Shown: piece by piece, positions 21,617-32,639 of the stretch | Layout of the letters: each line of letters begins with the position of its first letter | Position numbering within the stretch: position 1 is the stretch's first letter | Assembly: GCA_002104905.1 (NCBI GenBank) | Contig: MCFE01000029.1 | Location: 124,001-188,000, forward strand | Reading direction: 5' to 3' | Length of the DNA: 64,000 nt | DNA from: Basidiobolus meristosporus CBS 931.73 | Taxonomy: Eukaryota; Basidiobolomycota; Basidiobolomycetes; Basidiobolales; Basidiobolaceae | The notes under the pieces: generated by a model | Databases searched by the model: none | The model's input: the letters and a program-made list of their open reading frames with translations, nothing else | Told to the model about the DNA's origin: nothing | Translations under genes and position numbers: made by a program

Positions 21617-23688
21617 TCATCTTCGACGGTCCCGGTCCCGTCGATCTCTGTCTTCCCAAGTACGATACCTATCGCTTTCCCGGTTATCACGTCTCCGCGA
21701 GTCCGAACGGAACACCTTTGAGATACCTTTTTTCTGCTCTCGCTTTCTTTTGTCTTCCTCCATGGCTTGTTCTTTTCTAACGCGAGGGTCTATAACAACA
21801 TAATCATTGATGTCATCCTTACGCTGCATCAAATCTTTTCCTTTGTGATCCTTGGTGAAAACTAATTGATGTCCTAGCCAACCCTCATCTGTCTCCACTT
21901 CCTTCTGCCCGAACGTATCGTTGCAAGAAAGGCAGTGAGGTACTGAATGCAAGGTACAGAGGTGGCTTTCCAACTCCTTCTCCAATTCTTCTTTTGACTT
22001 CGCATCCTCTACTGGTGTGCTCCATAATTTGTTTGTAAAAGCTGAGAGTTTGGCCAGCGTCTGCGGAAGCTGTTTAGGATGCGGAATGCTGACAAAGTAG
22101 ATGAATAAAAACTCACCTCCTCTTCGGACATGCCCTTGCGGCCTTTCTTACCAACTATCACTTTCCCATTCTTCGTATACTTCTCTCTTTCCAACTCCAA
22201 CAAAGATACTTTTTTCTTTTTCTCTGCTCGTTCAGCCTGGTCTTTAATTTTGTCTCTGGATTGGTCGATTTTCCGAATATCATTTCGGAGTTTTTCTATT
22301 GCGCTTTGGGTTGCACTAAGCATAGAATGATGAGTACTTTACCTCAGGAACACCCATATTAGTGGACCTACCTCGGTTTAACTTGCTTCTTCTGAGGCTC
22401 ATCATCATCATCATCGTCATCATCAGAACTTGAGCCACCCTTGTGTCTCCGCTTTGCTTGCTCCCGCATAATTCGTTCAAAATCCTGGGCTGAGACCTGC
22501 TCCTCCTCTTTGCTCTTCACACCCGAACTTTGAGTGTTCTCTTGAAGGTGACATACATTTTCTTTTGTTTCTTCCAGATTCTTGCGCTTCTCGAGAGGTC
22601 AAGATTAGAAATGAATTGGAAATGGAGTATTGCTGATAATAAGCTCTACTTTCTGATCAGGTTGTTCCTCAAGATCTTTTACAGAGATATCTTTACTAAG
22701 TCGAGGGTCATCGAGGACGTCGTGGCTACTTTGGATCTTCATAACTGGGGTGTTTTCCAATTCTTCCGCTTCGTCTCCGAACGAGAGCAACGTCAGATTT
22801 CTATGTAGAAAATGTATTTTGATTAATCAGCGTCAGGAGGGTCAAGCTCGTAAGAATCATCGAGTCAGCTAGAGATTGCTATTACTTTTTTGCCTTTTTC
22901 TTCGAGGTCACTTTTGCCTGTGCAGCCTTAGCTGCTTCCATGGCCAGTTTTTCCTCAATTGTGATTCTTGGTATGATATCATCGAATGGATTGGATAGTA
23001 CCCTAGTAGCTTTGATCGTTGTCGGATATAGGGGGCGCTCCTCCTCGTCAGTTTCGCCCTCTCCGATCTTCAACACGTTGAAGATCGTGTCACCAACAAC
23101 CTAAATGTTGGGGTTAGTAAGGCAGCTACTGTTGTGGTAAGGGTTTGAGACAAGTACTTTTCCGAAAATCGTATGTCTATTTTGCAATTCATCGGTGCGA
23201 TCTAACGTAAAGAAAAATTGACTGCCATTTTGGTTGACGCCAGAATTGGCCATGGCGACTAGACCACGTCGGATAAAACGTAAACGCGAGTGGAATTCAT
23301 CATCAAACGGTTCGTCGTAGATAGATTCGCCCCCTTACGAATGTAAACAACTTAAGTTGGATGGGAAGGGAGGCAACATCTGGTAGTGAGGTGCTTACCT
23401 GTACCCGTGCCCGTAGGATCACCACCTTGGACTATGAAGTTTGGTACGACTCTATGAAATATGGTGCCAACGTAATATCCTTCCAAGCATAGTTGGACAA
23501 AGTTTCTGCAAGCCTTGGGGGCTTCTTTGGACCAAAGTTCGATCTCTATATCCCCTGAGCTGGTTTCTAGAATCACCTTTCCACTAAGTGCGGTAAATTT
23601 AAGCGTTAGCACAACTATTCATACGGTAGCTCGGCCTTCCTGCCAGGACATACTTCGTATGCGGCTCTTGAATGTATATATTACTCAT
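21617..23688 (-). CDS. CWC27: spliceosome-associated cyclophilin CWC27-like
   Basis: Nuclear cyclophilin-type protein of the spliceosome. Exon 1 (23654-23688) encodes [11 protein letters not shown] and is spliced to exon 2 (23399-23583) so that the N-terminus reads [20 protein letters not shown], the CWC27 signature. The cyclophilin core continues with [54 protein letters not shown], then IFGKV and later NPFDDIIPR. At least five more exons follow. A charged C-terminal half ([13 protein letters not shown], a run of Asp residues, [20 protein letters not shown]) ends in an Arg/Asp-rich [10 protein letters not shown] tail. Exon borders in the C-terminal half are approximate. The canonical catalytic arginine region is partly changed (FHRVVPNF), as usual for this subfamily. 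Confidence 0.92.
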
Positions 23689-23873
23689 GGTAAGAACGTT
23701 CACGCAAAACAGGGATTGTATTGGTGCCCTACGGTATAAATCCAAGCTGGATCAAAATCACAATTTCCTTCATTGAATTTGATTTATCCAGCCAAATATC
23801 ATTACGATCAACTTTATTCAACATACGCTTGCTATTTACATGATTGCGCGATTGCATAACAAGGCCTGTCGGA

Positions 23874-25556
23874 TCATATGGCGAATCCGCGGATAGTATT
23901 GGTGATAGGTGGTATTGCCACCAGGATAATGGGGATCGTTCCAAAAAGAACGAAACTCAACGAGGCTATGGCAGCTGCCTTCAGGTTCGTTTCTAGTAAT
24001 GCCGCAGTCGACACCGCATTAGCGTTACAACCGAGTGTCACACCGATGGTGATGTAGTCATCTTTGCCGAATCCCAGCTTCTGGACAAACCATTGGCCAC
24101 CCACCGCACCAAGAATCCCGGTAACAATGACCATGATGACAGTAGTATTCACATCCCCGCCTAGTACGGCTTCTATGTTGAGAGCTAATGGCGTGGTGAT
24201 GCCTCTGACAGCAAAAGGGAGCGTGATGTCAGAGGGGATCTGTATAGCACCCGCGATCAATGGATAGAGGAACAGTGAGGCAACGCTGATGATACTAATG
24301 GTGGGTATCATTTCAAACGCGTGCTCCCGAAGTTCCCGACGGTATTTGAACATATTGAACGACAGGGATACGATGCTGCCATCGAGCAGCGAGTAGAGCA
24401 CATCCCCAGCACCTGGTTGAGAGACTGGGTCCCTACGTTTAGGATCAAGAAGAACGAGATAACGAGTCCCAGTTGAGAACTCGTTCAATCCCTGGTCTAA
24501 AGTGCGTCCTTTTATCAACTGAAGAATAAAAATGAAGAAGATCATCAAGCCAGAGCAGGTAATGATGGGGTGGAGGAAACGCCGAATTCTCGTGGGGACT
24601 GCCAATGCCGCGTAGAAACATAAAACGTTCAGGGTCAACTGAACTGGCAGCGCTTGATCCGTCACTAGATATGCAATGAACGAGGGGATGAATAGAGTAA
24701 AATAGATGATTGGGTTGGCATAGTCCCCTAAAAACTTTACAAGTTCATCCATGTGGTGGTGGGATTTCTCATTTGATATTGGCTCGCAAACATCCAGAAC
24801 CCCGTTTAGAGTTGAATCATCGTCTGCTACGTCGATGACGCTATCTTCATCCAGGTCTATTCGTGCGACTTTCGGTTCATCGGAGGGCTGTAGAGTATGC
24901 TGCTTGAACAAGTAACACTTGAGTTTTTTGAATGCGTTGACGGTCAGAGCGGTGGCAATAGCAGATACCAATAATCCAATTACTAAGCGAAAGGTGAGAA
25001 CTCTGGGGTGCTCTACATCCGGGCTCGTTACTTACCAAACAACGCAAGAACCACGCCAAACTCCCTAGGTGAGATGGGCTTGCTTTTTGGGATCAATATG
25101 AACGCAGGGCAGAAGAGAACATTGATCCATTTCAGTAGAAAGTCCACGGCTGGGGAAAAGGCTCGAATGAATTTTTGGGTGTAGTGAGAGGTGATCAGGT
25201 TGAATACCAGCAGGAATATGAAGGTGAGGATCATGCAGGCCACCTAGAAGTTGAGAATAAACGTCGTGCTCGTTAAAAAGTGACTTATCCATCCAACCTA
25301 CACTTGCTGGGAACTCAATGGGTGTGAGCACAATGATCTGGTTCATGCACCAAACGTATGCTAATATAATGACGGTAGTAACTGGCGTAACCACCCAGTC
25401 CACCAGAAAACGAGACTTGTTCTCCTCAAGAAACTGGGAGCAAACTCGATTAGAGAAGGCAAAGTCGACATTCCAACAAATGTCAAAGTACCTGGCGTAG
25501 CGCCCGTAGAATGTCACGCAAGTGCATCGATGTATTCGACAAATATTGGGATACAT
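23874..25556 (-). CDS. LrgB/CidB-family multi-pass membrane protein (PLGG1-like)
   Basis: Three exons (25302-25556, 25036-25243, 23874-24982) join in frame to 523 residues. The N-terminal part has several hydrophobic helices (WVVTPVTTVIILAYVW, ACMILTFIFLLVFNLI) and a CidA/LrgA-like segment. A hydrophilic acidic loop (LDEDSVIDVADDDSTLNG) separates it from the C-terminal LrgB domain, which has its typical pattern: FAVRGITTPLALNIEAVLGG, then TGILGAVGGQWFVQKLG and TLGCNANAVSTAALLE. Bacterial LrgAB/CidAB proteins affect murein hydrolase export and pyruvate handling; the plant fusion protein PLGG1 exports glycolate/glycerate from plastids. A fungal substrate is unknown. The A-B fusion layout is visible here. 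Confidence 0.85.
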
Positions 25557-26595
25557 GGTGGGCTTATATTAGAAGAGCGCAGTGCGACCCAACTCAAGAA
25601 TAACCACCTCATTGATTGGTATTATGACCATTTAGGAAGCCAATCCTCCCGTAATGTTCGATACCGATTTCTTTATTTGCATTTAAAGTCAACTGAACTC
25701 TATTCCTAAAGTAAGGTTCGGATAAATAGAGATTCGACGATTACCAAGAAATGCCTCCGATTGGTGTATCGGTGGCTTCTAGTGTACAACTTGAGATACT
25801 TGCAGGGTGAGAAGAGAAGAATGTCACCAAAATGGGAGGAGTTAGTTTCACGTCTACCGAGTTTATCGATGTTAGGACAACGCTCTGCAGGCAGTAATGA
25901 CCAAGAAATAGGATGTGTGAAATGGCTTACAGAAGAGGGTTTGCCATGAGAGTTTTGACAGGAACTGCGGTGAGATACGACTTATAGAAGCAGTAAGGTT
26001 TCGCTATATATCCAGTACCCGTTTGTCCTATTACCAAGAGAAGTATCATGCAGTATACACAACCCCTGGGGTGCTATGCATTAGCCGGATTTTTTTCTAA
26101 TGACATACGGAATACCTTTTTGGGTGGAGGTTAGCCTTGTCACGTGGCATCCCCCATAACAAGTATCAAATTACTCGCAAATCCCTGAGATGGAACATCA
26201 AATATTGTGTTTGGTGGAACACGAAAGCTCTGTACTTTTGATTTAACGTAATGGATCCTCGAGTTTTTGTGCGAAATAACACGCCGAATGCAATCCCCCT
26301 ACTACTCTATTCCAGTATTGCCCGAGCCATGGCGAAACGATCCACTCGCAAACATGCCTGGGCCTAGAAAGAGTTCGAAAATGAGCTCTGAGAGTTAAAG
26401 CTGTCTGTGATCAAGTGCGGGATCGACTACAAAGAGTTTTCCTTCGACCTATTAGGCGCTTGGCCGTAAGGGCTACGAGAACAGGTTTATTATATGCATG
26501 TATCTATACAAAACAATAAATCCCCTCTCATTTTGGATCCGGTATTAGTTTGCATATATTCATACAAAACAACGAATTTCCCCTCATCTTAGATC
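25557..26595. other. intergenic, no supported gene
   Basis: About 1.0 kb. It holds the promoter of the LrgB-family gene on the right of that gene and the 3' flank of the SRR1-like gene. The short frame at 25761-25949 is not supported. A short imperfect repeat (tacaaaacaataaatcccctctcat and tacaaaacaacgaatttcccctcat, about 26508-26590) precedes the SRR1-like stop. Confidence 0.45.
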
Positions 26596-27723
26596 TCATA
26601 TTAACTCGGGGTCATTCTCGGGCTCGGAGGTCACTTCTACCTCGAACACGCTATCCTTTGCTGCATTCACCTTCTCGGCCAAAAATTGGTGAATACAGAT
26701 ATCATTGAAGATCGTGTTGGTGTCAAACTCTTCAGGAAATGGGGAGCACTTGATCAGGTCGAGGGCGTAAGAGACAGAGTTAGGGATATATAGAACGAGG
26801 TGTGAGTGGCTGCTATTGGACTATTAGAAAGGATATCTCTACAATGTGAGGAGCCTCACGGCGCAGCTTCAATGTGGGCTCACTAGTGGATTTCATCAAG
26901 CCCGTTAGCGTTGGAATACTGGCTACATGCACAGATGGAACACTTACTTTTCGTGGTACATCTCCAAGCGATTTCCGATTAGATATACATTGGTGATAGC
27001 TTTACGCGACCAGTTTGATGCCAATAGGTTGTTGTACAATGTCTTGCCACAGTGGGGCATGTAGAATAACGTTGGCCGGGACACGCTCCGCTTGGCTTGC
27101 TAGCGATGAATAGTTGAGCTTTGATAAAAAAAAATACCACAGCGACGTGTCTACCTCGTTGGTTTTAATTAGCTCAATATCGTAATGTTGAAGCACTCGG
27201 TGGTCGATTTCAGTTAGCACTGGATCATAGCTGTGCAGTTTACCCTTGAACTAATGTGATCTAATTTAGAGCGGTGCTAAGAATACACGCAATGCTAACG
27301 GAGTAGAAAGCTTACTTGCAGTAATTCTCGAAGCAACAGTACTAAGCCAAGTTGAAATTGGGAAGTACGAGATTGTTCAAAAGAGCCCACACCATAACAA
27401 ATGATATCCTCGAACTCAGGTAGTTGGGAGGTACCAATTATCTCTACGAAATGGGGCTGAGTCGAGTAGAATCGTGGCATACAAGCGCGCTCTCGAGATA
27501 CCTTTTAATTGGACGTAGAAGTCGCTGTGCTTCAAAGTGTCGCTTTTCGTGAAAGTTAGAAGGTCAGAATTGGTCCGGAAGTAAATTGCACCACTTACAT
27601 TTTGTCTTCGACATATGCTACCACCGTCTCGACAGATACCTTTGGAGTATCGTTGCGTTGCTTTCGTCTATTCCTAGACTTTCGGGTACTATATTTGAAC
27701 AGTGTGAATCCGTTCTCCTCCAT
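26596..27723 (-). CDS. SRR1-like domain protein
   Basis: SRR1 family (sensitivity to red light reduced; animal SRRD). The start MEENGFTLFKYSTRK at 27723 is preferred; an in-frame ATG at 27777 would add 18 residues. Five or more exons reconstruct the domain: DTLKHSDFYVQLK, EFEDIICYGVGSFEQSRTSQ (family C-Y-G-G-S-F block), QLGLVLLLRELLQ, YDPVLTEIDHRVLQHYDIEL, RPTLFYMPHCGKTLYNNLL and ITNVYLIGNRLEMY. A C-terminal FNDICIHQF corresponds to the AFNDT-S-H-F block. Introns include gtatctc...ttcgtag (60 nt), which puts the central block in frame. I could not place the last intron(s), around 26816-26950, with certainty; there may be one long intron or a small exon reading EPTLKLRREAPHIVEI. Molecular function is unknown beyond links to clock and haem regulation in other eukaryotes. 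Confidence 0.82.
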
Positions 27724-27904
27724 TGTTGTATCGATTCGAGATACTGAATACCCATTCAAATAACTACATTTAAGCATAGTTTATGATTTTTTTTCATCAA
27801 CTTGGGTCTGGAAGAGCGTTTGATTTTTACAAACAGTCAGATGTGTCAAATTACTATTTATTAAGTTGATTGGATTGATCTGTACAAGAGGTTGCCCAAA
27901 AGGA

Positions 27905-29170
27905 CTAGGAAAGGTCACCGTATTTAGCCAGCATCAGGCTTAGTGCTTGTCGCGCAGCTTCATCATCTTCATCATCCTCCTCGTCTTCCTCCTCTGCATC
28001 TTCATCATCCTCTTCGTCCACATCCTCGTCCTCCTCATCGCCAGTTTCTAAAATCAATGTTAACAAAAGACATCGTGCTCATATAACATGGGGAACTTGC
28101 CTTCGGACTCTTCTAGTAATTGATCAACCATCGGCAGCGTCGATTCGTCGTAGTGGAGCCCAGGGGTTCCGGGAATTGACCGAATAGCTTCCTCTATCTC
28201 AACAAATGCCTGGTCTTGGTCTGTACCGCCAAGCTCCATATCGAGTCCCACCTTCCTAAGGATATCCTCAGTTTGCTTAGCGTCGAAGATGTCATCCATC
28301 ATGGTGTGACTTTCGTGCAGGTCTTCAAAGAGCCCGTCAGTATTCAGATCAAGATGGCCTTGGTCCTTGATCATGGATTCTAGTTGGCGGTTTTCGAGAA
28401 GCGAATCTACTTTGCTTTGACCCCCGTTATCCAATACGTCCATGTATTCAATCCCTTCCGAAGCGCTTGGGTGATCGAAGATGTGTTCGATGGCTGGGTG
28501 TTGACTTGCTTTCGAACTTTGGTGATTATCTAGGAACATTTCACCCGGATGATTGGATTCCATCAGCGTGCTATCAAGTGGATTTAGTGTAGAGCCATCC
28601 TCGCCAGAGAGCTTCGGGAAAAAACGTTAACCTCAGATCGTAGCCAAATGACTTGGAAATATTACCTGGTTTGTCCCTTCTGACAGCTCGGGGTCCTTGA
28701 GCATCATGGTCAAAACAGCTTCTTCTACCTACGATTCAGAGCAGAAACTTAACACTAGGTTAGAAATGGGCGTAGTCAGTTCTTCTCCGCACCTGCAGGC
28801 GCGACAGTTGATCGGTGATTTTTTGATGAAGTTCTTTTAAGAGTTGTGCTTCCTCAGTTAGTTCATCCTGCAGCACCCATCTCAAATCCCTACCAAAAAA
28901 GAACCCTTGCGCGACATTTAGTAACAACTCCCTTATGATTCTTGCAAATTGTTATGAAAATATCGCTGACTTCACTGTGTTTTCACGAGTTTCTAGAAAG
29001 GAGAGTTAGGTTGATGGAAGATCTTAGAAAACATATTTAGGGAGCCTTTACTCACCACTAGTTTTATTGGACAGAAGAGAGGCAGTATTAGAAAGCGGAT
29101 GTCTCCCATTGCTCTCTGGGCGTGGTCGTTTACGGTAGAGCGGTTTGGTCGCTAAAGGGCTGGGATTCAT
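27905..29170 (-). CDS. SNAPC5-like acidic nuclear protein (candidate)
   Basis: Six or so exons give about 310 residues. The basic N-terminus (MNPSPLATKPLYRKRPRPES) is followed by a short helical segment ELTEEAQLLKELHQKITDQL then SRLQVEEAVLTMMLKD. This resembles the E-x-L-L-x-L-x-x-x-L-x-x-Q-L-x-R-L-x-V-E-E core of SNAPC5/SNAP19, the small subunit of the snRNA-activating complex. The protein ends in a long acidic run (ETGDEEDEDVDEEDDEDAEE) followed by ARQALSLMLAKYGDLS; the animal protein also ends acidic. The central 170 residues are acidic, Met/Asp-rich and unrecognised. It is far longer than animal SNAPC5 (about 100 residues), so the assignment rests on the helix and tail only. It is divergent from NOP16 across a 271-bp gap. 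Confidence 0.6.
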
Positions 29171-29441
29171 CGCAGTGTGGTAAACATGAGCCCAGTAGGT
29201 AGGGAATATAAACGATTCTTAACCTAAAACCGGCATAAGATATACACGAATCTAAGCGACATGTGACTGTCGAATGCGATTTTTTTTCCACCACCAAACC
29301 GAACTTTTTTTTCTTTCTCTTCGACCGATGGTGTGGAGGATAGGAGATCAAGAAGAAAAGAAAAAAATCCCGTCCCTTCTACAATATCACTAAAAGCTTG
29401 GAGATTCCCTCTTTTTCCATACTGTACAGTTCGTAGACACA
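29171..29441. promoter_or_regulatory. bidirectional promoter region
   Basis: A 271-bp gap separates the start codons of the SNAPC5-like gene (minus) and NOP16 (plus). It contains pyrimidine-rich tracts (ttttctttctcttcgacc and its neighbours, 29306-29325) typical of growth-linked promoters. I see no clear TATA box. Confidence 0.5.
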
Positions 29442-30113
29442 ATGGCCCGCCCACGTAAGAGAAAGACCCAGGCTAGCGGAAAGAAGCTAACACGCAAAAC
29501 CCAGAACAAGCACTTTAAGCGTGCTCCCCTAGTGAATAATAAAATCATTTCTGACAACTGGGATCGCAAGGCAACTCTACGCCAGAACTATCAACGCTTA
29601 GGTTTGATGACTACTTTAAATAAGGCCACTGGTGGTTTGGAACACAACGGAGAGGAGGAGGAAGAGCCCGAAGTGGATTTAGATAAGCTATCCCCCGAAG
29701 AAATTAGCCGTCACTTAGGCCCAGGTCAAGGTTTGATTGAGAGGGACGAAGAAGGCAACGTAATCAACATCATTGTGGGTAAGGATCCCAATGAATTTGA
29801 CTCCGATGAAGAGCTACCAAGCGTGCCCGCCAAAACCGATGTTGTCAGAGGTAAATAACTTCTTTTTTTCGCCCTCCCTTCTATTCAAAAAAACTAACCC
29901 ATTCGCTCAGCTTTGGAGGAGCAAGCAGCTAATGCAGTAAAGATCGAGCGCCATCAGTCTGAAGGCGAGATGCGTTGGGTCAGAGAGCTGATCGAGAAGC
30001 ACGGTGATGACTACTCAGCCATGTTCCGTGACCGTAAGCTTAATGTCAACCAACAGACTGTGTCCCAACTACGAAAGAAGTGCCAGAACTACCTCAAGAA
30101 GAACAAGCAATAA
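29442..30113 (+). CDS. NOP16: ribosome biogenesis protein NOP16
   Basis: Nucleolar protein of the pre-60S particle. Two exons (29442-29850, 29911-30113) separated by a 60-nt intron give 203 residues, a normal NOP16 length. The N-terminus MARPRKRKTQASGKKLTRKT is basic, followed by NNKIISDNWDRKATLRQNYQ (the W-D-x-x-x-T-x-x-x-N-Y block) and GLMTTLNKATGG. The C-terminus has EEQAANAVKIERHQSEGE, RWVRELIEKHGDDYSAMFRD and KLNVNQQTVSQLRKKCQNYL, which are diagnostic. The acidic middle (EEEEEPEVDLDKLSPEEI) is usual for the family. Confidence 0.96.
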
Positions 30114-30288
30114 TTGTCATTTTAATCCCTGTATTTATTCTCCTCACTCAAAGGAATAAACTATTTTAGAGCAAGATTAAGAGTCAGTTGGATTTGTTGG
30201 TCATGGAAGTAAAAGTGAAGAGTGGACGAAGAAGGATGGAGCAAAACGGAGATGATTTTACATATACAACGGGGATTTTTGGTTGGAT
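30114..30288. other. short convergent intergenic gap
   Basis: 175 bp between the 3' ends of NOP16 and the EEP-family gene. An AATAAA-type signal (ggaataaacta near 30150) fits NOP16 polyadenylation. Confidence 0.4.
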
Positions 30289-31239
30289 TTAGCTAGGCCA
30301 TGTGGCAGCAAAGGTGAAGCTGAGCCCCAGGTGGCTGGAGGGGAAGACGTGTGGTTCATCGGCTAGAGGCTTGTCTCCTATCAGCTTGACCCTGACTGGC
30401 TCCCATTGGGCACCGTTGGTATGGTTGCAAATGTATACGCGGTCGTTTCTTGATCGGTTGGACGTGGGATAGTTGATGCCTGAGGTGTATCCGGCAACTG
30501 TCTCGACCTTGGGATATAAATGTGTCCAAGCGTCGATGAAATGAGCACTTTTTAGGATTTCGTCTTCGTTGGGCTCGGTGAAATTGAAATCGCCACAGAG
30601 TATAGAGGTCATGAAATTGTCCTTTTCGGATTCCGGTAGCAGCACTGATTTTATGGTCACCAGCTGCCGCTTTCTCATATGTACATTTTGGGCAGAGTCG
30701 TCCAAGTGCGAGGTGGCGATGCGCACCACCGACTGCTCGTTGATGTAGACGTCTGCATATAGCATTTTTCGTTGCTGCTTCGATGGTAGGTATGTCTCGT
30801 AAAAGGGGTGGAGGGGGAGTCGGGAGAGCATCAGGACGCCGTGAAGATTTTGGGGCTCGACATCGGACAGCATGTAGCTCTGTTGAATCCAGAGCTCCTT
30901 CTTGATTTGTTCTACAAATTCAAGGGTTGCTTCCTGAAGGCAGATTACATCGGCGTCTTCCTGGAGAAGCAGTTGTAATAACGACCGGACGCATGCGTCC
31001 GAAGAAGACTTATTTACATTGGACACGTTGTAACAGACTAGCTTGAACGTACCAAAAGCCACATCATCAAAGTTGGCATGTTTGGATGGTGGCGGAACAC
31101 CGATTTGGTCGCGATGCAAGGGCAGCCATTTCTTCAGCTCAGAGTTGAAATAGAAGGGGGTGATGGAGCTCTCAGGGGGGGCTTTCTGCTGAGGTTGAGC
31201 AAAGACAGAGAGAAGCGAGTTGACGGTGTAACAAAACAT
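30289..31239 (-). CDS. endonuclease/exonuclease/phosphatase-family protein, TDP2-like
   Basis: Intronless, 316 residues. Catalytic motifs of the EEP (DNase I-like) fold occur in order: KLVCYNVSNVN (N in strand 1), DADVICLQEAT (catalytic Glu), ATSHLDDSAQN, ILCGDFNF (Asp and Asn), DAW, RNDRVYI, and SSHLGLSF near the end. In TDP2 the last motif is SDHLGL; here the Asp of S-D-H reads Ser, while the His is kept. TDP2 removes tyrosyl residues from 5' DNA ends, but the family also includes sphingomyelinases and deadenylases, so the substrate is not certain. The first 20 residues are mildly hydrophobic (MFCYTVNSLLSVFA). TATAAATA lies about 115 bp upstream. Confidence 0.8.
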   Translation of the reverse strand: MFCYTVNSLLSVFAQPQQKAPPESSITPFYFNSELKKWLPLHRDQIGVPPPSKHANFDDVAFGTFKLVCYNVSNVNKSSSDACVRSLLQLLLQEDADVICLQEATLEFVEQIKKELWIQQSYMLSDVEPQNLHGVLMLSRLPLHPFYETYLPSKQQRKMLYADVYINEQSVVRIATSHLDDSAQNVHMRKRQLVTIKSVLLPESEKDNFMTSILCGDFNFTEPNEDEILKSAHFIDAWTHLYPKVETVAGYTSGINYPTSNRSRNDRVYICNHTNGAQWEPVRVKLIGDKPLADEPHVFPSSHLGLSFTFAATWPS

Positions 31240-32081
31240 CAGGAAGAAATCCGCACGGAGAGAAAATCGGGACTATGATTTGGGTTTGGACTTGCACTGG
31301 CACTACAAGAATAAGATCATGTGCGTGAGTACAGTTGGTAATGGAAGTCCAGTCTATTTATATCCTCGTGAGTGGGTCTCTGAATGCTTGGAATGTGAAG
31401 AATATGAATTTTACCAGCTCTCCATGTGCATAAATTTGTCAAGAAAAGAAACTTAACGTAGCTGGTGTTTCAATTTCACAATGAATGAATCCACCACTTA
31501 GCCTTAACAATCGTCGCCATGCAGGTGCCTGTCCTCTACTTATACATGATCTTCGCTGGATGGCAATTTTGGTGAAGACGGACATTTCTAATCCACTATT
31601 TTCCAATCTAATTTACTCCAATTTACTCTTTTACTAGTCAGTCTGTCAATTTTGTTTCTCCATACACTAGCAAGTCCATCAATTCTGGGTCGATGGTTTG
31701 TACTTCGAACTATGTCCAACGGTTCTGGATCGGTGGCTTAGAGTCTCCTTAGTCTTATGCACACTAGCTGAGGTTTACAATGCTTATTGGTTATATTTAA
31801 GCAGGTATATAATTGTGATTAGTTTTGATCAACCAAACTAAAGCATGTTGTTAATTATGATTAACTTCATAAGAATCTGCCTAAACTAGACACCCATTAC
31901 CTCTATTCCATCTTGACAACAATATTGCGATTAAATGATACCCGGGTCGTAAAAATCATCATATCTTACAAATAGCACCTCTCGTCCAAGTAGTCGCTCC
32001 TTCTTCTTAATCCCGTGCCGAGCGTATTGTACCTCGCCTGACGAGTTAAATCACTTTACGACACACGAACCAATTCCCAAG
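31240..32081. other. intergenic; divergent promoters of the EEP gene and ribosomal P2
   Basis: About 840 bp between divergent genes. The left side holds a TATAAATA on the minus strand at about 31353-31362 for the EEP gene. No gene is supported. A short direct repeat (ctaatttactccaatttactc) occurs near 31608-31630. Confidence 0.5.
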
Positions 32082-32166
32082 GTTTGTTTCTCCGATCGTC
32101 TTCATCGTTATCGATGGATGAATCTATTGTTGGCTTGGATATTTACTAACCTTTATGTACTGACAG
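32082..32166 (+). other. 5' UTR intron of ribosomal P2 gene
   Basis: Donor AAG|GTTTGT at 32081/32082, a perfect TACTAAC branch site near 32145-32151 and acceptor TGACAG at 32166, eight bases before the ATG at 32175. Removing this 85-nt intron also removes an upstream in-frame ATG (32118), which supports 32175 as the start. Confidence 0.75.
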
Positions 32167-32174
32167 AACCTAAA

Positions 32175-32501
32175 ATGCGTTATATTGCTGCCTACCTCCT
32201 CCTTACCCTCGGTGGTAACCAGACCCCTTCTGCTGCTGATGTTGAGAAGCTTCTCTCATCCGTTGGTATTGAGGCCGATTCTGAACGTCTCAACAAGTTG
32301 GTTTCCGAATTGGAAGGCAAGAACGTTGAGGAGCTTATCGCCGAAGGAAAGGAGAAGCTTGCCTCTGTTCCTTCCGGTGGTGCTGCTGCTGCCCCTGCTG
32401 GTGGTGCCGCTGCCGCCGCTACTGACGCTCCTGCCGTAGAAGCCAAGGAGGAAGCCAAGGAAGAGTCTGATGATGACATGGGCTTCGGTCTTTTCGATTA
32501 A
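32175..32501 (+). CDS. RPP2: 60S acidic ribosomal protein P2
   Basis: Ribosomal stalk protein that recruits translation GTPases. 108 residues with the P2-type start [20 protein letters not shown], the dimerisation domain ([20 protein letters not shown]), an Ala/Gly/Pro-rich hinge ([20 protein letters not shown]) and the conserved C-terminus [13 protein letters not shown] that binds elongation factors. The length is normal. The ATG at 32175 is chosen because it gives the exact family N-terminus and the upstream ATG falls in the 5' UTR intron. Confidence 0.97.
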   Translation: MRYIAAYLLLTLGGNQTPSAADVEKLLSSVGIEADSERLNKLVSELEGKNVEELIAEGKEKLASVPSGGAAAAPAGGAAAAATDAPAVEAKEEAKEESDDDMGFGLFD

Positions 32502-32639
32502 GCACTTAACGTAACTCATTTTTTGGAGTAGATGATTGTTCTTGTTTTACAAATAAATAGGGCATTCATGCATTCAACATGCTTTCGAAACAAGAGAATT
32601 TTGTTTATTGAGTGAATTTGGTTTGTGATTTGCTCATAG
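32502..32639. other. short convergent 3' gap between P2 and the peroxiredoxin gene
   Basis: 138 bp between two convergent genes; an AATAAA sits near 32552 for P2. Nothing else seen. Confidence 0.4.
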
